From assembly GCA_019359515.1 (NCBI GenBank), contig JAHHHC010000009.1, positions 124,001 through 188,000 of the forward strand: a stretch of DNA of 64,000 nucleotides, read 5' to 3'. Positions 17,086-26,993 of the stretch are shown here, piece by piece. A program made the position numbers and the translations under genes. The notes beneath the pieces were generated by a model. The model worked only from the letters and a program-made list of their open reading frames with translations. It did not search any database and was not told the origin of the DNA. This DNA comes from Desmonostoc vinosum HA7617-LM4 (GTDB lineage Bacteria > Cyanobacteriota > Cyanobacteriia > Cyanobacteriales > Nostocaceae). Position 1 is the first letter of the stretch, and every line of letters starts with the position of its first letter.

Positions 17086-18180
17086 TTACGACAACGTTGT
17101 TGCTGGCGTTAACCCTAATTTAGACAACAATCGATCAATATCAAAATGCTCAGCCATCAATTGGCGAATACACTCAACCTTAATCGGTTCATGGAGGCGA
17201 ACTTGCCCAAAAGTGCGGTCAACAATTTCTACAGTTGTTAGGGTATCGAGATCAACCGATAAAATGGGAATTTCTAGCTCTTCAGCGCGATGGAGAATAA
17301 AAGCCGGAGGTGGGAGTTGTCCAGTCAGGATGAGACATTGGGTAGAGGTTTCCAAAGCCGCTTGCTGAATTTCCACGCGATCGCCTCCTGTCACCACAGC
17401 CATATTTCGGCGTTTGCGGAAATATTTGACAGCGGAGTTAACATTCATCGCCCCAATCGCTAGACTTTCGACCATTAAATCTAAGCGATCGCTCCGACAA
17501 AGGACTTCGGCATTTAATTGATTGGCTAATTCCCCGACACTGACACTACGGAGTAAATCATTTTTTGGTAGTGCTGCTAGTACTGGAATATCCTGCTGTT
17601 CTAGAAATGGACGTAACAGAGTCTCAACTGCTGTTAGTTGTTCAGTAGGGATGTCATTGATCACAACACCAATCAAGCGATCGCCTACACGTTGTTTAGC
17701 AGCTAATAGCGCCTCAACCGAAAGCAACGAATTATAGCGGGCTACTAGTAGCACAGCAGCTTCTAAGACTTCAGCTACTTGTAGCAAAGACAAATTAAAT
17801 AAATTGCCTTCTGATAAATCACCAGGCCCCTCTAGTAATACCAAATCTCCCCTGGATACTTGCAGATACTGCTGTATCAAAGATTGATGATAATCAGTGT
17901 TGTCTTGATTACGCAGACGTTTTTGCACATTGACTTCATCTAACGTCAGCAAAGTTGGTGCAATGCGGTTTTCTGGCAGATTGAGGCTTAGGGCGACGAA
18001 TTGGACATCCTCTTCAACTACAGTTTCACCACATGTAGTTAAACAAGTACCCAGCGGTTTACCGTAGGCAATATCCAGTCCTTTTTGTTGTAGCTGATGA
18101 GACAAACCCAGAACAGTTGCCGATTTACCACTGTAAGTCTCGGTTGAGCCAATCAGCAAATACTTATGGGATTTTGGCAC
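17086..18180 (-). CDS. BioD-like P-loop / DRTGG domain protein (phosphotransacetylase family)
   Basis: Start set at GTG 18180, with AGGAG seven bases upstream (PKSHKYLLIGSTETYSGKSA). 364 residues. Residues 1-200: a dethiobiotin-synthetase-like P-loop fold (GSTETYSGKSATVLG, later LVLLEGPGDL and GVVINDIP). Residues ~200-320: a DRTGG-type domain (MAVVTGGDRVEIQQAAL). This equals the N-terminal regulatory half of long phosphotransacetylases without the Pta catalytic domain, the usual cyanobacterial form. Function not established. Confidence 0.82.
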   Translation of the reverse strand: MPKSHKYLLIGSTETYSGKSATVLGLSHQLQQKGLDIAYGKPLGTCLTTCGETVVEEDVQFVALSLNLPENRIAPTLLTLDEVNVQKRLRNQDNTDYHQSLIQQYLQVSRGDLVLLEGPGDLSEGNLFNLSLLQVAEVLEAAVLLVARYNSLLSVEALLAAKQRVGDRLIGVVINDIPTEQLTAVETLLRPFLEQQDIPVLAALPKNDLLRSVSVGELANQLNAEVLCRSDRLDLMVESLAIGAMNVNSAVKYFRKRRNMAVVTGGDRVEIQQAALETSTQCLILTGQLPPPAFILHRAEELEIPILSVDLDTLTTVEIVDRTFGQVRLHEPIKVECIRQLMAEHFDIDRLLSKLGLTPATTLS

Positions 18181-18373
18181 ACATGCACTCCTAATTTCAA
18201 AACTCAGAAGAACCAAGCTAGGTGTTTCCTAATTTTAGATGGTTCTGGCAAAAGCCTGCTGTATTAAGAGTGGGGAGTGGGGAGTAGGGATTAGGGAGTG
18301 GGGAGTGGGTAATGGGGATTGGGGATTGGGGACGCAAAGAAAATTTCCCCCTCATCCCCCTCATCCCCGGGAC

Positions 18374-18748
18374 TTATTCATCTATTCGCAGCAGTTTGCG
18401 GTAAAATATTTGCGAGAAATCAGTGACGCGATAGCGCTTATAATTTTCCATCAGTTCGATTAAAAAATTAATAAATTCAAAGCTGGCCATCATCAGCTCG
18501 TAGCTGAGGTCAGCGTTGCCATCAAACTGTACTCGACAACGCGTGAGATCTGAAGGTAAGCTTGCAACATTCCAAGTTACAATAAAAGGAATATGCTCGC
18601 TAGCTTCGATTTTGCGCTGTCCCTCTAGAACGCCTTTTTGATAGAGACTGATCGCAAAAGGTAAAATATTCCGCTTAGCGCCTTGAATGTAAGGTAAATA
18701 AACACTAGCTTGTTGTTGATTAGCAGGCTGTAGTTGCTCAATAGACAT
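18374..18748 (-). CDS. ebsA: EbsA-like protein (type IV pilus/biofilm-related)
   Basis: 124 residues, ATG start. The sequence (ASVYLPYIQGAKRNILPFAI, RCRVQFDGNADLSYELMMAS, FINFLIELMENYKRYR) matches my recollection of the cyanobacterial EbsA family, named from biofilm self-suppression and type IV pilus assembly in Synechococcus elongatus. No membrane helix. Divergent from ilvA. The name is from recall; the family assignment should be confirmed by a profile search. Confidence 0.55.
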   Translation of the reverse strand: MSIEQLQPANQQQASVYLPYIQGAKRNILPFAISLYQKGVLEGQRKIEASEHIPFIVTWNVASLPSDLTRCRVQFDGNADLSYELMMASFEFINFLIELMENYKRYRVTDFSQIFYRKLLRIDE

Positions 18749-18917
18749 TGTTAAATATTCCTCAAGTTAGTTGACAACTGGGGATATTGGTGGTTTTAGA
18801 TAGTATTCCCGAAAAAGACTGTGTGAAGAGAGCGATCGCAGATTATTATGTACAAAATGGGCACGCAAGTGGCGTAAAATTATCATCCATCAGCCATCTG
18901 CTACTCCATTGACGCCC

Positions 18918-20447
18918 ATGCTTTGCGACTATCTAGTACAAATCCTGACGGCTCGTGTGTATGATGTTGCCCAGGAAACACCCTTAGAATATGCTCCAAA
19001 TTTATCTAAGCGACTAAATAATCAGCTGCTGCTCAAGCGAGAGGATATGCAATCAGTATTTTCCTTCAAGCTGCGCGGTGCTTATAATAAGATGGTGAAT
19101 TTGCCACCAGATATGTTAGCACAGGGCGTAATTGCTGCATCTGCTGGGAACCATGCTCAAGGGGTTGCCCTTGGTGCGAGTCGTCTAGGAACACGAGCTG
19201 TAATTGTGATGCCTGTTACTACACCCCAGGTAAAGGTAGACGCAGTGAAAGCGCGTGGGGGAGAGGTAGTTTTGCATGGAGATACCTATGATGATGCCTA
19301 CGCCTATGCTCGTCAAATAGAAGCGCAAAAAGGTTTAACTTTTATTCATCCCTTTGATGATCCATATGTAATTGCCGGACAAGGAACTATTGGTATGGAA
19401 ATTCTGCGGCAATATCAGCAACCTATCCATGCAATTTTTGTAGCTATTGGTGGGGGTGGGTTGATTTCGGGAATTGCCGCGTATGTCAAACGGTTGCGTC
19501 CTGAAATTAAGATTATTGGGGTTGAACCAGTAGATGCTGATGCTATGCGTCAATCGCTGCAAGCTGGGCATCGGGTACGCTTGTCTCAGGTGGGTTTGTT
19601 TGCTGATGGGGTGGCAGTGCGGGAAGTTGGCGAAGAAACCTTCCGCTTATGCCAGCAGTATGTAGACGATATTATTTTGGTTGATACAGATGATACCTGT
19701 GCAGCGATTAAAGATGTGTTCGAGGATACACGCTCAATTTTAGAACCAGCGGGGGCACTGGCGATCGCAGCTGCTAAAATCTACTCAGAACGAGAACAAA
19801 TCCAAGAACAAACTTTAATTGCTGTTGCCTGCGGTGCGAACATGAACTTTGATCGCCTGCGGTTTGTTGCAGAAAGAGCCGAGTTTGGTGAACGCCGCGA
19901 AGCAATCTTTGCAGTCACAATTCCTGAAGAACGCGGAAGTCTGCGTAAATTTTGTGAATGTATTGGCAGACGTAATTTGACTGAGTTTAACTATCGGATC
20001 GCAGATGACAAAGATGCACATATTTTTATCGGCGTGCAAATTCAAAACCGTGCCGATGCGACAAAGATAGCGACAATTTTTGAATCGTGTGGTTTTAAAA
20101 CCCTTGATTTAACAGATGACGAACTGACAAAATTGCATTTGCGACACATGGTTGGTGGACGTTCTCATTTAGCCAACAATGAATTACTCTACCGTTTCGA
20201 GTTTCCTGAACGTCCAGGCGCGTTGATGAAATTCGTTGGTTCCATGAGTCCAGACTGGAATATTAGTATGTTTCATTACCGTAACAATGGGTCAGATTAC
20301 GGTCGAATTGTAGTTGGTATCCAAGTTCCACCTTATGAAATGCAAGAATGGCAAGCTTTTTTAGATACGCTTGGTTATCGCTATTGGGATGAGCATCAAA
20401 ACCCAGCGTATCAAATGTTTCTTGGTACAGGCGATCGCCCTAAATAA
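18918..20447 (+). CDS. ilvA: threonine ammonia-lyase, biosynthetic
   Basis: Start at ATG 18918 (MLCDYLVQILTARVYDVAQE), the usual start for cyanobacterial homologues, rather than TTG nine bases earlier. 509 residues. PLP-binding Lys51 lies in SFKLRGAYNK; the phosphate-binding loop is GGGGLISG. Two ACT-like regulatory domains follow (AVTIPEERGSLRKFCECIG and YRFEFPERPGALMKFVGSM), as in feedback-inhibited IlvA. It converts threonine to 2-oxobutanoate for isoleucine synthesis. Confidence 0.95.
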   Translation: MLCDYLVQILTARVYDVAQETPLEYAPNLSKRLNNQLLLKREDMQSVFSFKLRGAYNKMVNLPPDMLAQGVIAASAGNHAQGVALGASRLGTRAVIVMPVTTPQVKVDAVKARGGEVVLHGDTYDDAYAYARQIEAQKGLTFIHPFDDPYVIAGQGTIGMEILRQYQQPIHAIFVAIGGGGLISGIAAYVKRLRPEIKIIGVEPVDADAMRQSLQAGHRVRLSQVGLFADGVAVREVGEETFRLCQQYVDDIILVDTDDTCAAIKDVFEDTRSILEPAGALAIAAAKIYSEREQIQEQTLIAVACGANMNFDRLRFVAERAEFGERREAIFAVTIPEERGSLRKFCECIGRRNLTEFNYRIADDKDAHIFIGVQIQNRADATKIATIFESCGFKTLDLTDDELTKLHLRHMVGGRSHLANNELLYRFEFPERPGALMKFVGSMSPDWNISMFHYRNNGSDYGRIVVGIQVPPYEMQEWQAFLDTLGYRYWDEHQNPAYQMFLGTGDRPK

Positions 20448-20505
20448 TCATGGAAGAAAGCCGCGATTGATCATGATTTGCAAAAGTCAAAAAAAGTATT
20501 TTTTA

Positions 20506-20898
20506 TTATATGGGTGCGATCGCTTGCTCTAAATAATCTGCCAGTTCTAATTTATTCATCTGACCTTGAGCAATTTGCATTACCAAGTCATAAGCTTGCT
20601 CATCTGTGAGATTCAGAGAATAGCCATTTAGCCTGATAAAGGTATCCATCACTGCGAATGCTGTTCTTTTATTCCCGTCAATAAAAGGATGATTCATGGC
20701 TAGGTGGTAAAGATAGGCTGCTGCTTGCTCATGCATTGTAGCGTGCAAAAGCTCTCCAGCAAATGTAGCTTGGGGTTGAGCAAGAGCAGATTCTAGCAAA
20801 CCTTCATCTCGGACACCATGACTACCGCCAAAGCTGGAAATTTGGTCAGCGTGAATAGCTAATACCTCATCCATGATCAGAAATTTAGGAATTTGCAA
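20506..20898 (-). CDS. Doc-type (Fic fold) toxin
   Basis: 130 residues with the Fic/Doc core HPFIDGNKRTA (70-80) and the family start DEVLAIHADQISSFGGSHGV. Doc toxins phosphorylate EF-Tu in the P1 system. The reading frame starts at TTG 20898, overlapping the antitoxin by 14 bases (GAGG 12 bases upstream); the first ATG is at 20874. Alignment with the family favours the TTG. The Fic motif is intact, so the toxin is probably active or recently active. Confidence 0.85.
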   Translation of the reverse strand: MQIPKFLIMDEVLAIHADQISSFGGSHGVRDEGLLESALAQPQATFAGELLHATMHEQAAAYLYHLAMNHPFIDGNKRTAFAVMDTFIRLNGYSLNLTDEQAYDLVMQIAQGQMNKLELADYLEQAIAPI

Positions 20899-21079
20899 GG
20901 CGACGGTAGACCTCCTCTCTCTTTTGCTTAGAAGCTAGATAAGCTTTCCACGTATCACTTTGCTGCAACTCATGTTGCTGTTTAATTTTTAAAGAGCGCA
21001 CAAACTCCAGTATCTCTTGTAAAGTCGGTTCTGGTACTTGCTCTAGTTCTTGAAGAATTTGTTCTTTGATTGTCATCAT
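20885..21079 (-). CDS. antitoxin partner of the Doc-type toxin
   Basis: 64 residues, first of two adjacent ATGs. It is helical: KEQILQELEQVPEPTLQEIL resembles the N-terminus of small DUF2281-type antitoxins, and the acidic/basic C-terminus (KQKREEVYRRLANS) may wrap the toxin. It overlaps the downstream toxin gene, the usual coupling for a type II pair. It is not a Phd homologue, so the pair combines a Doc toxin with another antitoxin type. Confidence 0.72.
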   Translation of the reverse strand: MMTIKEQILQELEQVPEPTLQEILEFVRSLKIKQQHELQQSDTWKAYLASKQKREEVYRRLANS

Positions 21080-21180
21080 CCTCTGCGAACCTCTGCATTT
21101 AAATTTAAAAGGTTGGTGGGTAATGCTGCCCACCGAAACCAATAGAACGAGTTTAACAAAAGTGACTCCAAGCGATCGCT

Positions 21181-22416
21181 TTACACTTGAAACTTCTCGG
21201 CAATTCGCTTCATCGCCTCTTCCACATTCTCCCGACTATTAAACGCACTAATGCGGAAGTAACCTTCACCCGCAGCACCAAATCCAGACCCCGGTGTCCC
21301 TACCACATTTACAGTTTGTAACAGCTTATCAAAAAATTCCCAACTCGATAAACTATTCGGTGTTTTTACCCAAACATAAGGCGCATTCACACCACCGGAC
21401 ACTGCCAACCCAGCGGCTGTGAGTTTCTCCCGAATAATTTTGGCATTTTCTAAATAAAAATTGACTAGTGTCTTGATTTGTGCTTGTCCTGCCGCCGAAT
21501 AAACTGCCTCGGCCCCCCGTTGGACGATGTAAGATACACCATTGAACTTAGTTGATTGGCGACGATTCCACAACTTCCACAATTCCATATCGGAACCATC
21601 GGCGGCTTTTGCTGTGAGTGTTTTGGGTACGACAGTTAGCGCACAGCGAGTACCTGTAAAGCCTGCATTTTTAGAAAAAGAACGAAACTCGATCGCACAC
21701 TCTCTCGCACCTTCAATCTCATAAATTGAGTGGGGAATCTCCGCATCGGTGATGTAAGCTTCGTAAGCGGCATCAAAGAATATGATTGAGCGATTAGCTC
21801 TAGCATATTCTACCCAGGCTTTTAAATGCTCTTTAGTTGCAGTTGCACCGGTGGGGTTATTCGGGAAACAGAGATAAATTAAATCGACTTTCTTTGAGGG
21901 AATCTCGGCAGTAAAGTTGTTTTCAGCGGTAATTGGTAGATAGACTAAGCCTTCAAACTCGCCTTGCTCGTTAGCACTTCCAGTATTTCCCGCCATAACA
22001 TTAGTGTCTACGTATACGGGATATACGGGGTCTGTCACAGCAATGACATTGTTGTGACCAAATATTTCTAGAATATTGCCTGTGTCACATTTAGAACCGT
22101 CGGAGATGAAGATTTCCGCAGCATCCACATTCGCTCCCCGTGCTTGGAAATCTTGGGTAGCAATTTTTTCGCGTAACCAAGCATAGCCTTGTTCTGGGCC
22201 ATAGCCTTTAAAAGTGGTGCGATCGCCCATCTCCTCGACAGCTGCAATCATGGCTGTGCGACAAGCTTCTGGGAGTGGTTCAGTAACATCACCGATGCCC
22301 AGCTTAATAATTTTAGCATCAGGATTAGCCTCAGCAAAGGCATTAACCCGGCGAGCAATTTCCGGAAACAGATAACCTGCTTTTAGCTTGAGGTAGTTGT
22401 CGTTAATTGTTGCCAT
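21181..22416 (-). CDS. dapL: LL-diaminopimelate aminotransferase
   Basis: 411 residues, ATG start ([20 protein letters not shown]). PLP-enzyme motifs: [12 protein letters not shown] (38-49), [19 protein letters not shown] (183-190), and the Schiff-base Lys249 in [10 protein letters not shown]. This is the cyanobacterial/plant short route of lysine and peptidoglycan synthesis, which makes LL-DAP directly from tetrahydrodipicolinate. Single gene. Confidence 0.96.
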   Translation of the reverse strand: MATINDNYLKLKAGYLFPEIARRVNAFAEANPDAKIIKLGIGDVTEPLPEACRTAMIAAVEEMGDRTTFKGYGPEQGYAWLREKIATQDFQARGANVDAAEIFISDGSKCDTGNILEIFGHNNVIAVTDPVYPVYVDTNVMAGNTGSANEQGEFEGLVYLPITAENNFTAEIPSKKVDLIYLCFPNNPTGATATKEHLKAWVEYARANRSIIFFDAAYEAYITDAEIPHSIYEIEGARECAIEFRSFSKNAGFTGTRCALTVVPKTLTAKAADGSDMELWKLWNRRQSTKFNGVSYIVQRGAEAVYSAAGQAQIKTLVNFYLENAKIIREKLTAAGLAVSGGVNAPYVWVKTPNSLSSWEFFDKLLQTVNVVGTPGSGFGAAGEGYFRISAFNSRENVEEAMKRIAEKFQV

Positions 22417-22549
22417 ATGTAGATTTTTACAAGTGCCCTAAAACAGCTTACAGCCAATTGATATTGACGAGAGTGTTGTTACTCACCAGCAAAACCCAAC
22501 TACAATAGCATAAACACGCGATCGCGCTTCCATAGGAGTATCCAGAGCT

Positions 22550-23212
22550 GTGCAGCCGGACTTAATAGGCTTGGAAATTAGCAAGGGAGAATTGAAACGT
22601 TTGACTGGCTTCGATTCAGAAGACGTTTTCCGACCTTCTATGATCAAAGATCGCGAACAGCGATTAGGATTTTTGATGAATGAAGCCTTGGTAGCGCTAG
22701 CCTTAACTCCGATCATTGTTGGTTTTATTTATGCATTTCTGATTTTGCCAACTATTGGTTCTTCAATCAAATTGGGGCTTTTATTGTTAATTTTAGTCCC
22801 AGTGGCTGTGCTTGTTGGGCGATGGCTTTGGCGGCGCTTTACCTGTCCCCACGCGCTGACTATACTTTTAGATGAAGTCGATAAATATCATGCCGTCGTG
22901 CAAGCGATCGATATTAATGACCAACTAGCAACATCAGGAAACTCTCAAAGTAGCATTAATGATCGTGAGCAAGTAATTACCGCCTTACAACTAATTAGAG
23001 AAGATTTAGTGCAAGCTCTGAAAACGGAGCGGGTTTTACGAGATAATAAAAAACTGCTTGCCAACAATCAAAATTTATTTATAAATAATTTAGCTAATCT
23101 GCAAGCTCTAGAAGTTAGTAGTCAGGCAGGCGAATACGGTCAACTGCTCAATCAATCTTTACAGATTGCTCTTGAGGTGCAAGCAGAAATCAGAAAATTG
23201 CAGAAAGAATAA
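22550..23212 (+). CDS. conserved membrane protein with coiled-coil tail
   Basis: Starts at GTG 22550 (AGGAG about 11 bases upstream). 220 residues: a cytoplasmic N-terminus, two membrane helices (~residues 47-68 EALVALALTPIIVGFIYAFL, and 74-92), then a helical Gln/Asn-rich tail with coiled-coil character (residues 100-220). No enzyme motif. Divergent from dapL. Unrecognised; role unknown. Confidence 0.7.
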   Translation: MQPDLIGLEISKGELKRLTGFDSEDVFRPSMIKDREQRLGFLMNEALVALALTPIIVGFIYAFLILPTIGSSIKLGLLLLILVPVAVLVGRWLWRRFTCPHALTILLDEVDKYHAVVQAIDINDQLATSGNSQSSINDREQVITALQLIREDLVQALKTERVLRDNKKLLANNQNLFINNLANLQALEVSSQAGEYGQLLNQSLQIALEVQAEIRKLQKE

Positions 23213-23450
23213 GTATGGCGCATTTTAACTGTATATTGACTCGTTAGGGTTGTTCTTTGTCATTAGTCATTTGTATTTACAAAAGACAAAGGACAAATAA
23301 CCAATGACCAATGACAGTCTTAACAAAAAATACCGCAAATCGCAGGTAAATGAGGTACAAATTTTCAGAACAAAGTTATATAAAAAAGACTTTCAACCCT
23401 GTTCCCTATTCCCTTTTCCCTACTGTATCTACAGTCCCCCGGTGACTTAA

Positions 23451-24773
23451 ATGACCAACAAACCGAAGATAATCGTCCTGGATGATGACCCTACAGGTTC
23501 TCAAACAGTCCACAGCTGCTTGCTGCTGATGCAATGGGATGTGGATACTTTATGCACTGGGTTACGGGATGATTCACCAATTTTCTTTGTGCTGACTAAT
23601 ACCAGATCCCTACCCCCAGAGTCAGCCGCATCTGTAACTAGAGAAGTCTGTCAAAACCTCAAAATAGCCTTGAATACGACAGAAATTACAGATTTTCTGG
23701 TTGTCAGCCGTTCTGATTCGACATTACGGGGACATTATCCCATTGAAACCGATGCGATCGCTACTGAACTCGGCCCCTTTGATGCTCATTTTCTCGTCCC
23801 AGCATTTTTTGAGGGCGGACGCATCACCCGCGATAGTGTGCATTATTTGATTATTGATGGTACACCCACTCCAGTCCATGAAACTGAATTTGCTCGCGAT
23901 TCGGTCTTTGGCTACCATCACAGTTACTTACCCAAATATGTAGAAGAAAAAACCCAAGGTAAAATTCCAGCACAGGCAGTAACAAGATTTCTCTTGGCTG
24001 ATATTCAAGCCGGTAGTCTAGAACGCCTACTCAAACTCTCTAGTAATCAGTGCGCTGTTGTCGATGGTGAAACTCAAGCAGATCTCAACCGCTTTGCAGT
24101 AGACGTATTAGCCGCAGCAAGTCAAGGAAAACGCTTTCTATTTCGTAGCGCTGCCAGTATTTTAACCGCCTTGGTAGCTTTACCCCCCCAACCGATCGCA
24201 GCCGAGAATATGGCACAGTATGTCAAGCAAGGTAAACCAGGTGCCGTCATTGTTGGTTCGCACGTCAAAAAGACGACTCAGCAGTTAGCAGCACTGTTGC
24301 AAGTTGAGGGCACAGTCGGTATTGAGGTGAATGTTGAGCAGTTACTTGGTGATGATGTGAATCAATCTGCTACACTGCTAACCAATATCCAGGAAAGTAT
24401 CCAAGTTGTACACGAGGCTGGTAAAACACCAGTAATTTTTACCAGTCGCCAAGAACTAACTTTCCAGGATGTAAAGACACGTTTGGAGTTTGGGACAAAG
24501 GTTTCAAGTTTATTAATGGATATTGTGCGCGGTTTACCATCTGGCATAGGATTTTTAATCACAAAAGGTGGCATCACCTCAAACGATGTCTTAAGTACTG
24601 GACTCGCCTTAACTTCTGCGCGTTTACTCGGTCAAATTTTAGCTGGGTGTTCAATGGTGCTGACACCACCAGATCATCCCCAGTTTCCTAACTTACCTGT
24701 AGTGCTGTTTCCGGGTAATGTCGGCGATGCTGATGCCTTGGGGACAATCTATTGTAGGTTAACTCAGCACTGA
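23451..24773 (+). CDS. four-carbon acid sugar kinase family protein (DUF1537)
   Basis: 440 residues, ATG start. The N-terminal DUF1537 domain opens IIVLDDDPTGSQTVHSC and contains SRSDSTLRGHYPIETDAI (substrate-binding). The C-terminal nucleotide-binding domain has ITKGGITSNDVL and LFPGNVGDADAL. The family phosphorylates four-carbon acid sugars such as threonate or erythronate. No sugar dehydrogenase or aldolase genes lie nearby, so the substrate here is not inferable. Confidence 0.85.
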   Translation: MTNKPKIIVLDDDPTGSQTVHSCLLLMQWDVDTLCTGLRDDSPIFFVLTNTRSLPPESAASVTREVCQNLKIALNTTEITDFLVVSRSDSTLRGHYPIETDAIATELGPFDAHFLVPAFFEGGRITRDSVHYLIIDGTPTPVHETEFARDSVFGYHHSYLPKYVEEKTQGKIPAQAVTRFLLADIQAGSLERLLKLSSNQCAVVDGETQADLNRFAVDVLAAASQGKRFLFRSAASILTALVALPPQPIAAENMAQYVKQGKPGAVIVGSHVKKTTQQLAALLQVEGTVGIEVNVEQLLGDDVNQSATLLTNIQESIQVVHEAGKTPVIFTSRQELTFQDVKTRLEFGTKVSSLLMDIVRGLPSGIGFLITKGGITSNDVLSTGLALTSARLLGQILAGCSMVLTPPDHPQFPNLPVVLFPGNVGDADALGTIYCRLTQH

Positions 24774-24797
24774 CTACTGTCTTTTGGCTAGTGTTGC

Positions 24798-25835
24798 ATG
24801 ACTTATGATTCTGCTATGCCTGATTTAAAGTCAAATTCTGCACTACCTAATGCAGAATCAAATTCCACTACCGCTGAGGATCAGGTAAATTCTCATGTTT
24901 CTGATGGAGAATCAGATTCCATCTTCCCAGAAGCTGAGCTAAGATCTGTTCTTCGCTATTTAAAATCAAATGCTACCTTGGTTGAAGAAGAATCTGATTC
25001 TACTCCTGCTAATGAAGGTTTAATTTCTGCTAACTCAGATGCAGATTATATCCTGACTAATGCTAATGCTAATGAGTCACAATTAGCACAGCAAAAAAGC
25101 AATCAAAATATTCAAGTCCAATTTAAAACTGAAGAGGGGCGACTGTTATTAATTTTGCCAACAGAATCTCAAGTTCCGGCTTCGGAAGTTGGTTGGACTG
25201 AGATTTGGCAACAAATTAAGCAGCGTCTCAACGCTAGCGATCGCTTACGTAAAGCTAACACAGCAGTGCATCTGTTAGCACAAGACCGCTTACTAGATAG
25301 CAGACAACTGCAAGAACTGGCAGAAACCTTAAACAAAGTTCAATTCCATCTGACATCTGTAGCCACAAGCCGACGGCAAACCGCAATTGCCGCTGTGACA
25401 TCTGGTTACTCTGTAGAACAACTACAACCAAAAATCAACTCTATCTCCAGAGAGATTCCCATACCTTTAGCAGATGCACTGTATCTCGAAATGACTGTAC
25501 GTTCTGGAGTAGAAATTCGTCATCCTGGAACAGTAATTCTCTTGGGAGATTTAAATCCAGGTGGTATTGTAGTTGCAGATGGAGATATTCTAATTTGGGG
25601 TCGTCTACGTGGAATCGCTCATGCCGGTGCCGGCGGCAATCGTGAGTGTCTGATTATGGCCCTGCAAATGGAACCAACCCAATTGCGGATCGCAGATGCT
25701 GTAGCTAGGGCACCAGAGAAATCGCCAACGCGATTTTCTCCAGAAGTGGCACATATCACACCCAAAGGAATTCGCATCGCCAAGGCTACTGATTTTTCCA
25801 GAAATCAATTAACTAGAATCAATCAAGAGCCGTAA
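24798..25835 (+). CDS. minC: septum site-determining protein MinC with long low-complexity N-terminus
   Basis: 345 residues. The C-terminal ~100 residues form the MinC beta-helix (RSGVEIRHPGTVILLGDLNP, GGIVVADGDILIWGRLRGIA, AGAGGNRECLIMALQMEPTQ). The middle (~105-220) is the N-domain that inhibits FtsZ. The first ~100 residues are an unusual Ser/Asn/Asp/Glu-rich stretch with repeated ESDS/KSN words and no predicted fold. It starts a minC-minD-minE unit (45 bases to minD). Role: prevents Z-ring assembly away from mid-cell. Confidence 0.93.
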   Translation: MTYDSAMPDLKSNSALPNAESNSTTAEDQVNSHVSDGESDSIFPEAELRSVLRYLKSNATLVEEESDSTPANEGLISANSDADYILTNANANESQLAQQKSNQNIQVQFKTEEGRLLLILPTESQVPASEVGWTEIWQQIKQRLNASDRLRKANTAVHLLAQDRLLDSRQLQELAETLNKVQFHLTSVATSRRQTAIAAVTSGYSVEQLQPKINSISREIPIPLADALYLEMTVRSGVEIRHPGTVILLGDLNPGGIVVADGDILIWGRLRGIAHAGAGGNRECLIMALQMEPTQLRIADAVARAPEKSPTRFSPEVAHITPKGIRIAKATDFSRNQLTRINQEP

Positions 25836-25880
25836 ATTCTTAGTAAAATTTCTTGAACCTTAATCGCGCGCACTTCTATC

Positions 25881-26687
25881 ATGACTCGCATTATCGTGAT
25901 TACCTCCGGCAAAGGTGGAGTGGGTAAAACCACAGTTTCGGCAAATTTGGGCATGGCTATAGCCAAAATGGGGCGTCAAGTTGCTCTAGTTGATGCGGAT
26001 TTTGGTCTAAGAAATTTGGACTTACTGCTAGGACTAGAAAACCGCATCGTTTATACAGCGGTAGAAGTCCTAGCTAGAGAGTGCCGCTTAGAACAAGCTT
26101 TAGTAAAAGATAAACGGCAAACCAATCTTGTACTCCTCCCAGCAGCACAAAACCGTTCTAAAGATGCTGTCACCCCCGAACAGATGAAATTATTGGTGAA
26201 TGCACTGGCACAAAAGTACCAGTATGTGATTATCGACAGCCCCGCCGGAATTGAAAATGGATTTAAAAATGCGATCGCCCCGGCAAAAGAAGCCCTAATC
26301 GTCACCACACCAGAAATTTCTTCCGTTCGGGATGCTGACCGCGTAGTTGGGTTGCTAGAAGCACAAGGCGTTAAGCGTGTTCACTTAATAATTAACCGTA
26401 TCAGAGCTACAATGGTACGTGCTAATGATATGATGTCAGTGCAAGATGTTCAGGAACTTCTCGCCATCCCCCTAATTGGGGTGATCCCTGACGATGAACG
26501 CGTAATCGTCTCTACCAATCGCGGCGAACCTCTGGTGTTAGGGGATACTCCCTCTTTAGCTGCCATAGCCTTTGAGAACATTGCTCGTAGATTGGAAGGA
26601 GAATCTGTCGAGTTTCTAGATCTCGACTCATCCCATGACAGCATCTTCGCCCGTCTGCGAAGGTTATTGTGGACAAAGATTGTTTAA
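25881..26687 (+). CDS. minD: septum site-determining ATPase MinD
   Basis: 268 residues. Deviant Walker A SGKGGVGKTT (9-18), the DADFGLRNLDLLLGLENR signature, and a C-terminal amphipathic membrane-targeting helix (FARLRRLLWTKIV). It recruits MinC to the membrane and is displaced by MinE. It lies 45 bases after minC and 36 before minE. Confidence 0.97.
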   Translation: MTRIIVITSGKGGVGKTTVSANLGMAIAKMGRQVALVDADFGLRNLDLLLGLENRIVYTAVEVLARECRLEQALVKDKRQTNLVLLPAAQNRSKDAVTPEQMKLLVNALAQKYQYVIIDSPAGIENGFKNAIAPAKEALIVTTPEISSVRDADRVVGLLEAQGVKRVHLIINRIRATMVRANDMMSVQDVQELLAIPLIGVIPDDERVIVSTNRGEPLVLGDTPSLAAIAFENIARRLEGESVEFLDLDSSHDSIFARLRRLLWTKIV

Positions 26688-26723
26688 CTCATTTTCCAGT
26701 CTCCGCCCCAGACTTAATTTGCA

Positions 26724-26993
26724 ATGATTGAACTTCTAGAACGACTTTTTCGCAGTCCTGACACCAGTCGCACTCAGGTAAAGCGTCGCCTACAATTGGT
26801 GATTGCTCATGATCGTGCCGACATCACCCCGCAAACGTTAGAAAAAATGCGCCAAGAAATCCTAGATGTAGTCTGTCGCTATGTAGAAATTGAGACAGAC
26901 GGTTTGGAGTTCTCGCTAGAAAGCAACCAACGTACAACAGCCCTAATTGCTAATTTACCCATCCGCCGAGTCAAAGATGAAACCTCTGAATAG
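26724..26993 (+). CDS. minE: cell division topological specificity factor MinE
   Basis: 89 residues. N-terminal MinD-interacting part ([29 protein letters not shown]) and C-terminal dimerisation domain ([11 protein letters not shown]). Last gene of the min operon. Confidence 0.95.
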   Translation: MIELLERLFRSPDTSRTQVKRRLQLVIAHDRADITPQTLEKMRQEILDVVCRYVEIETDGLEFSLESNQRTTALIANLPIRRVKDETSE

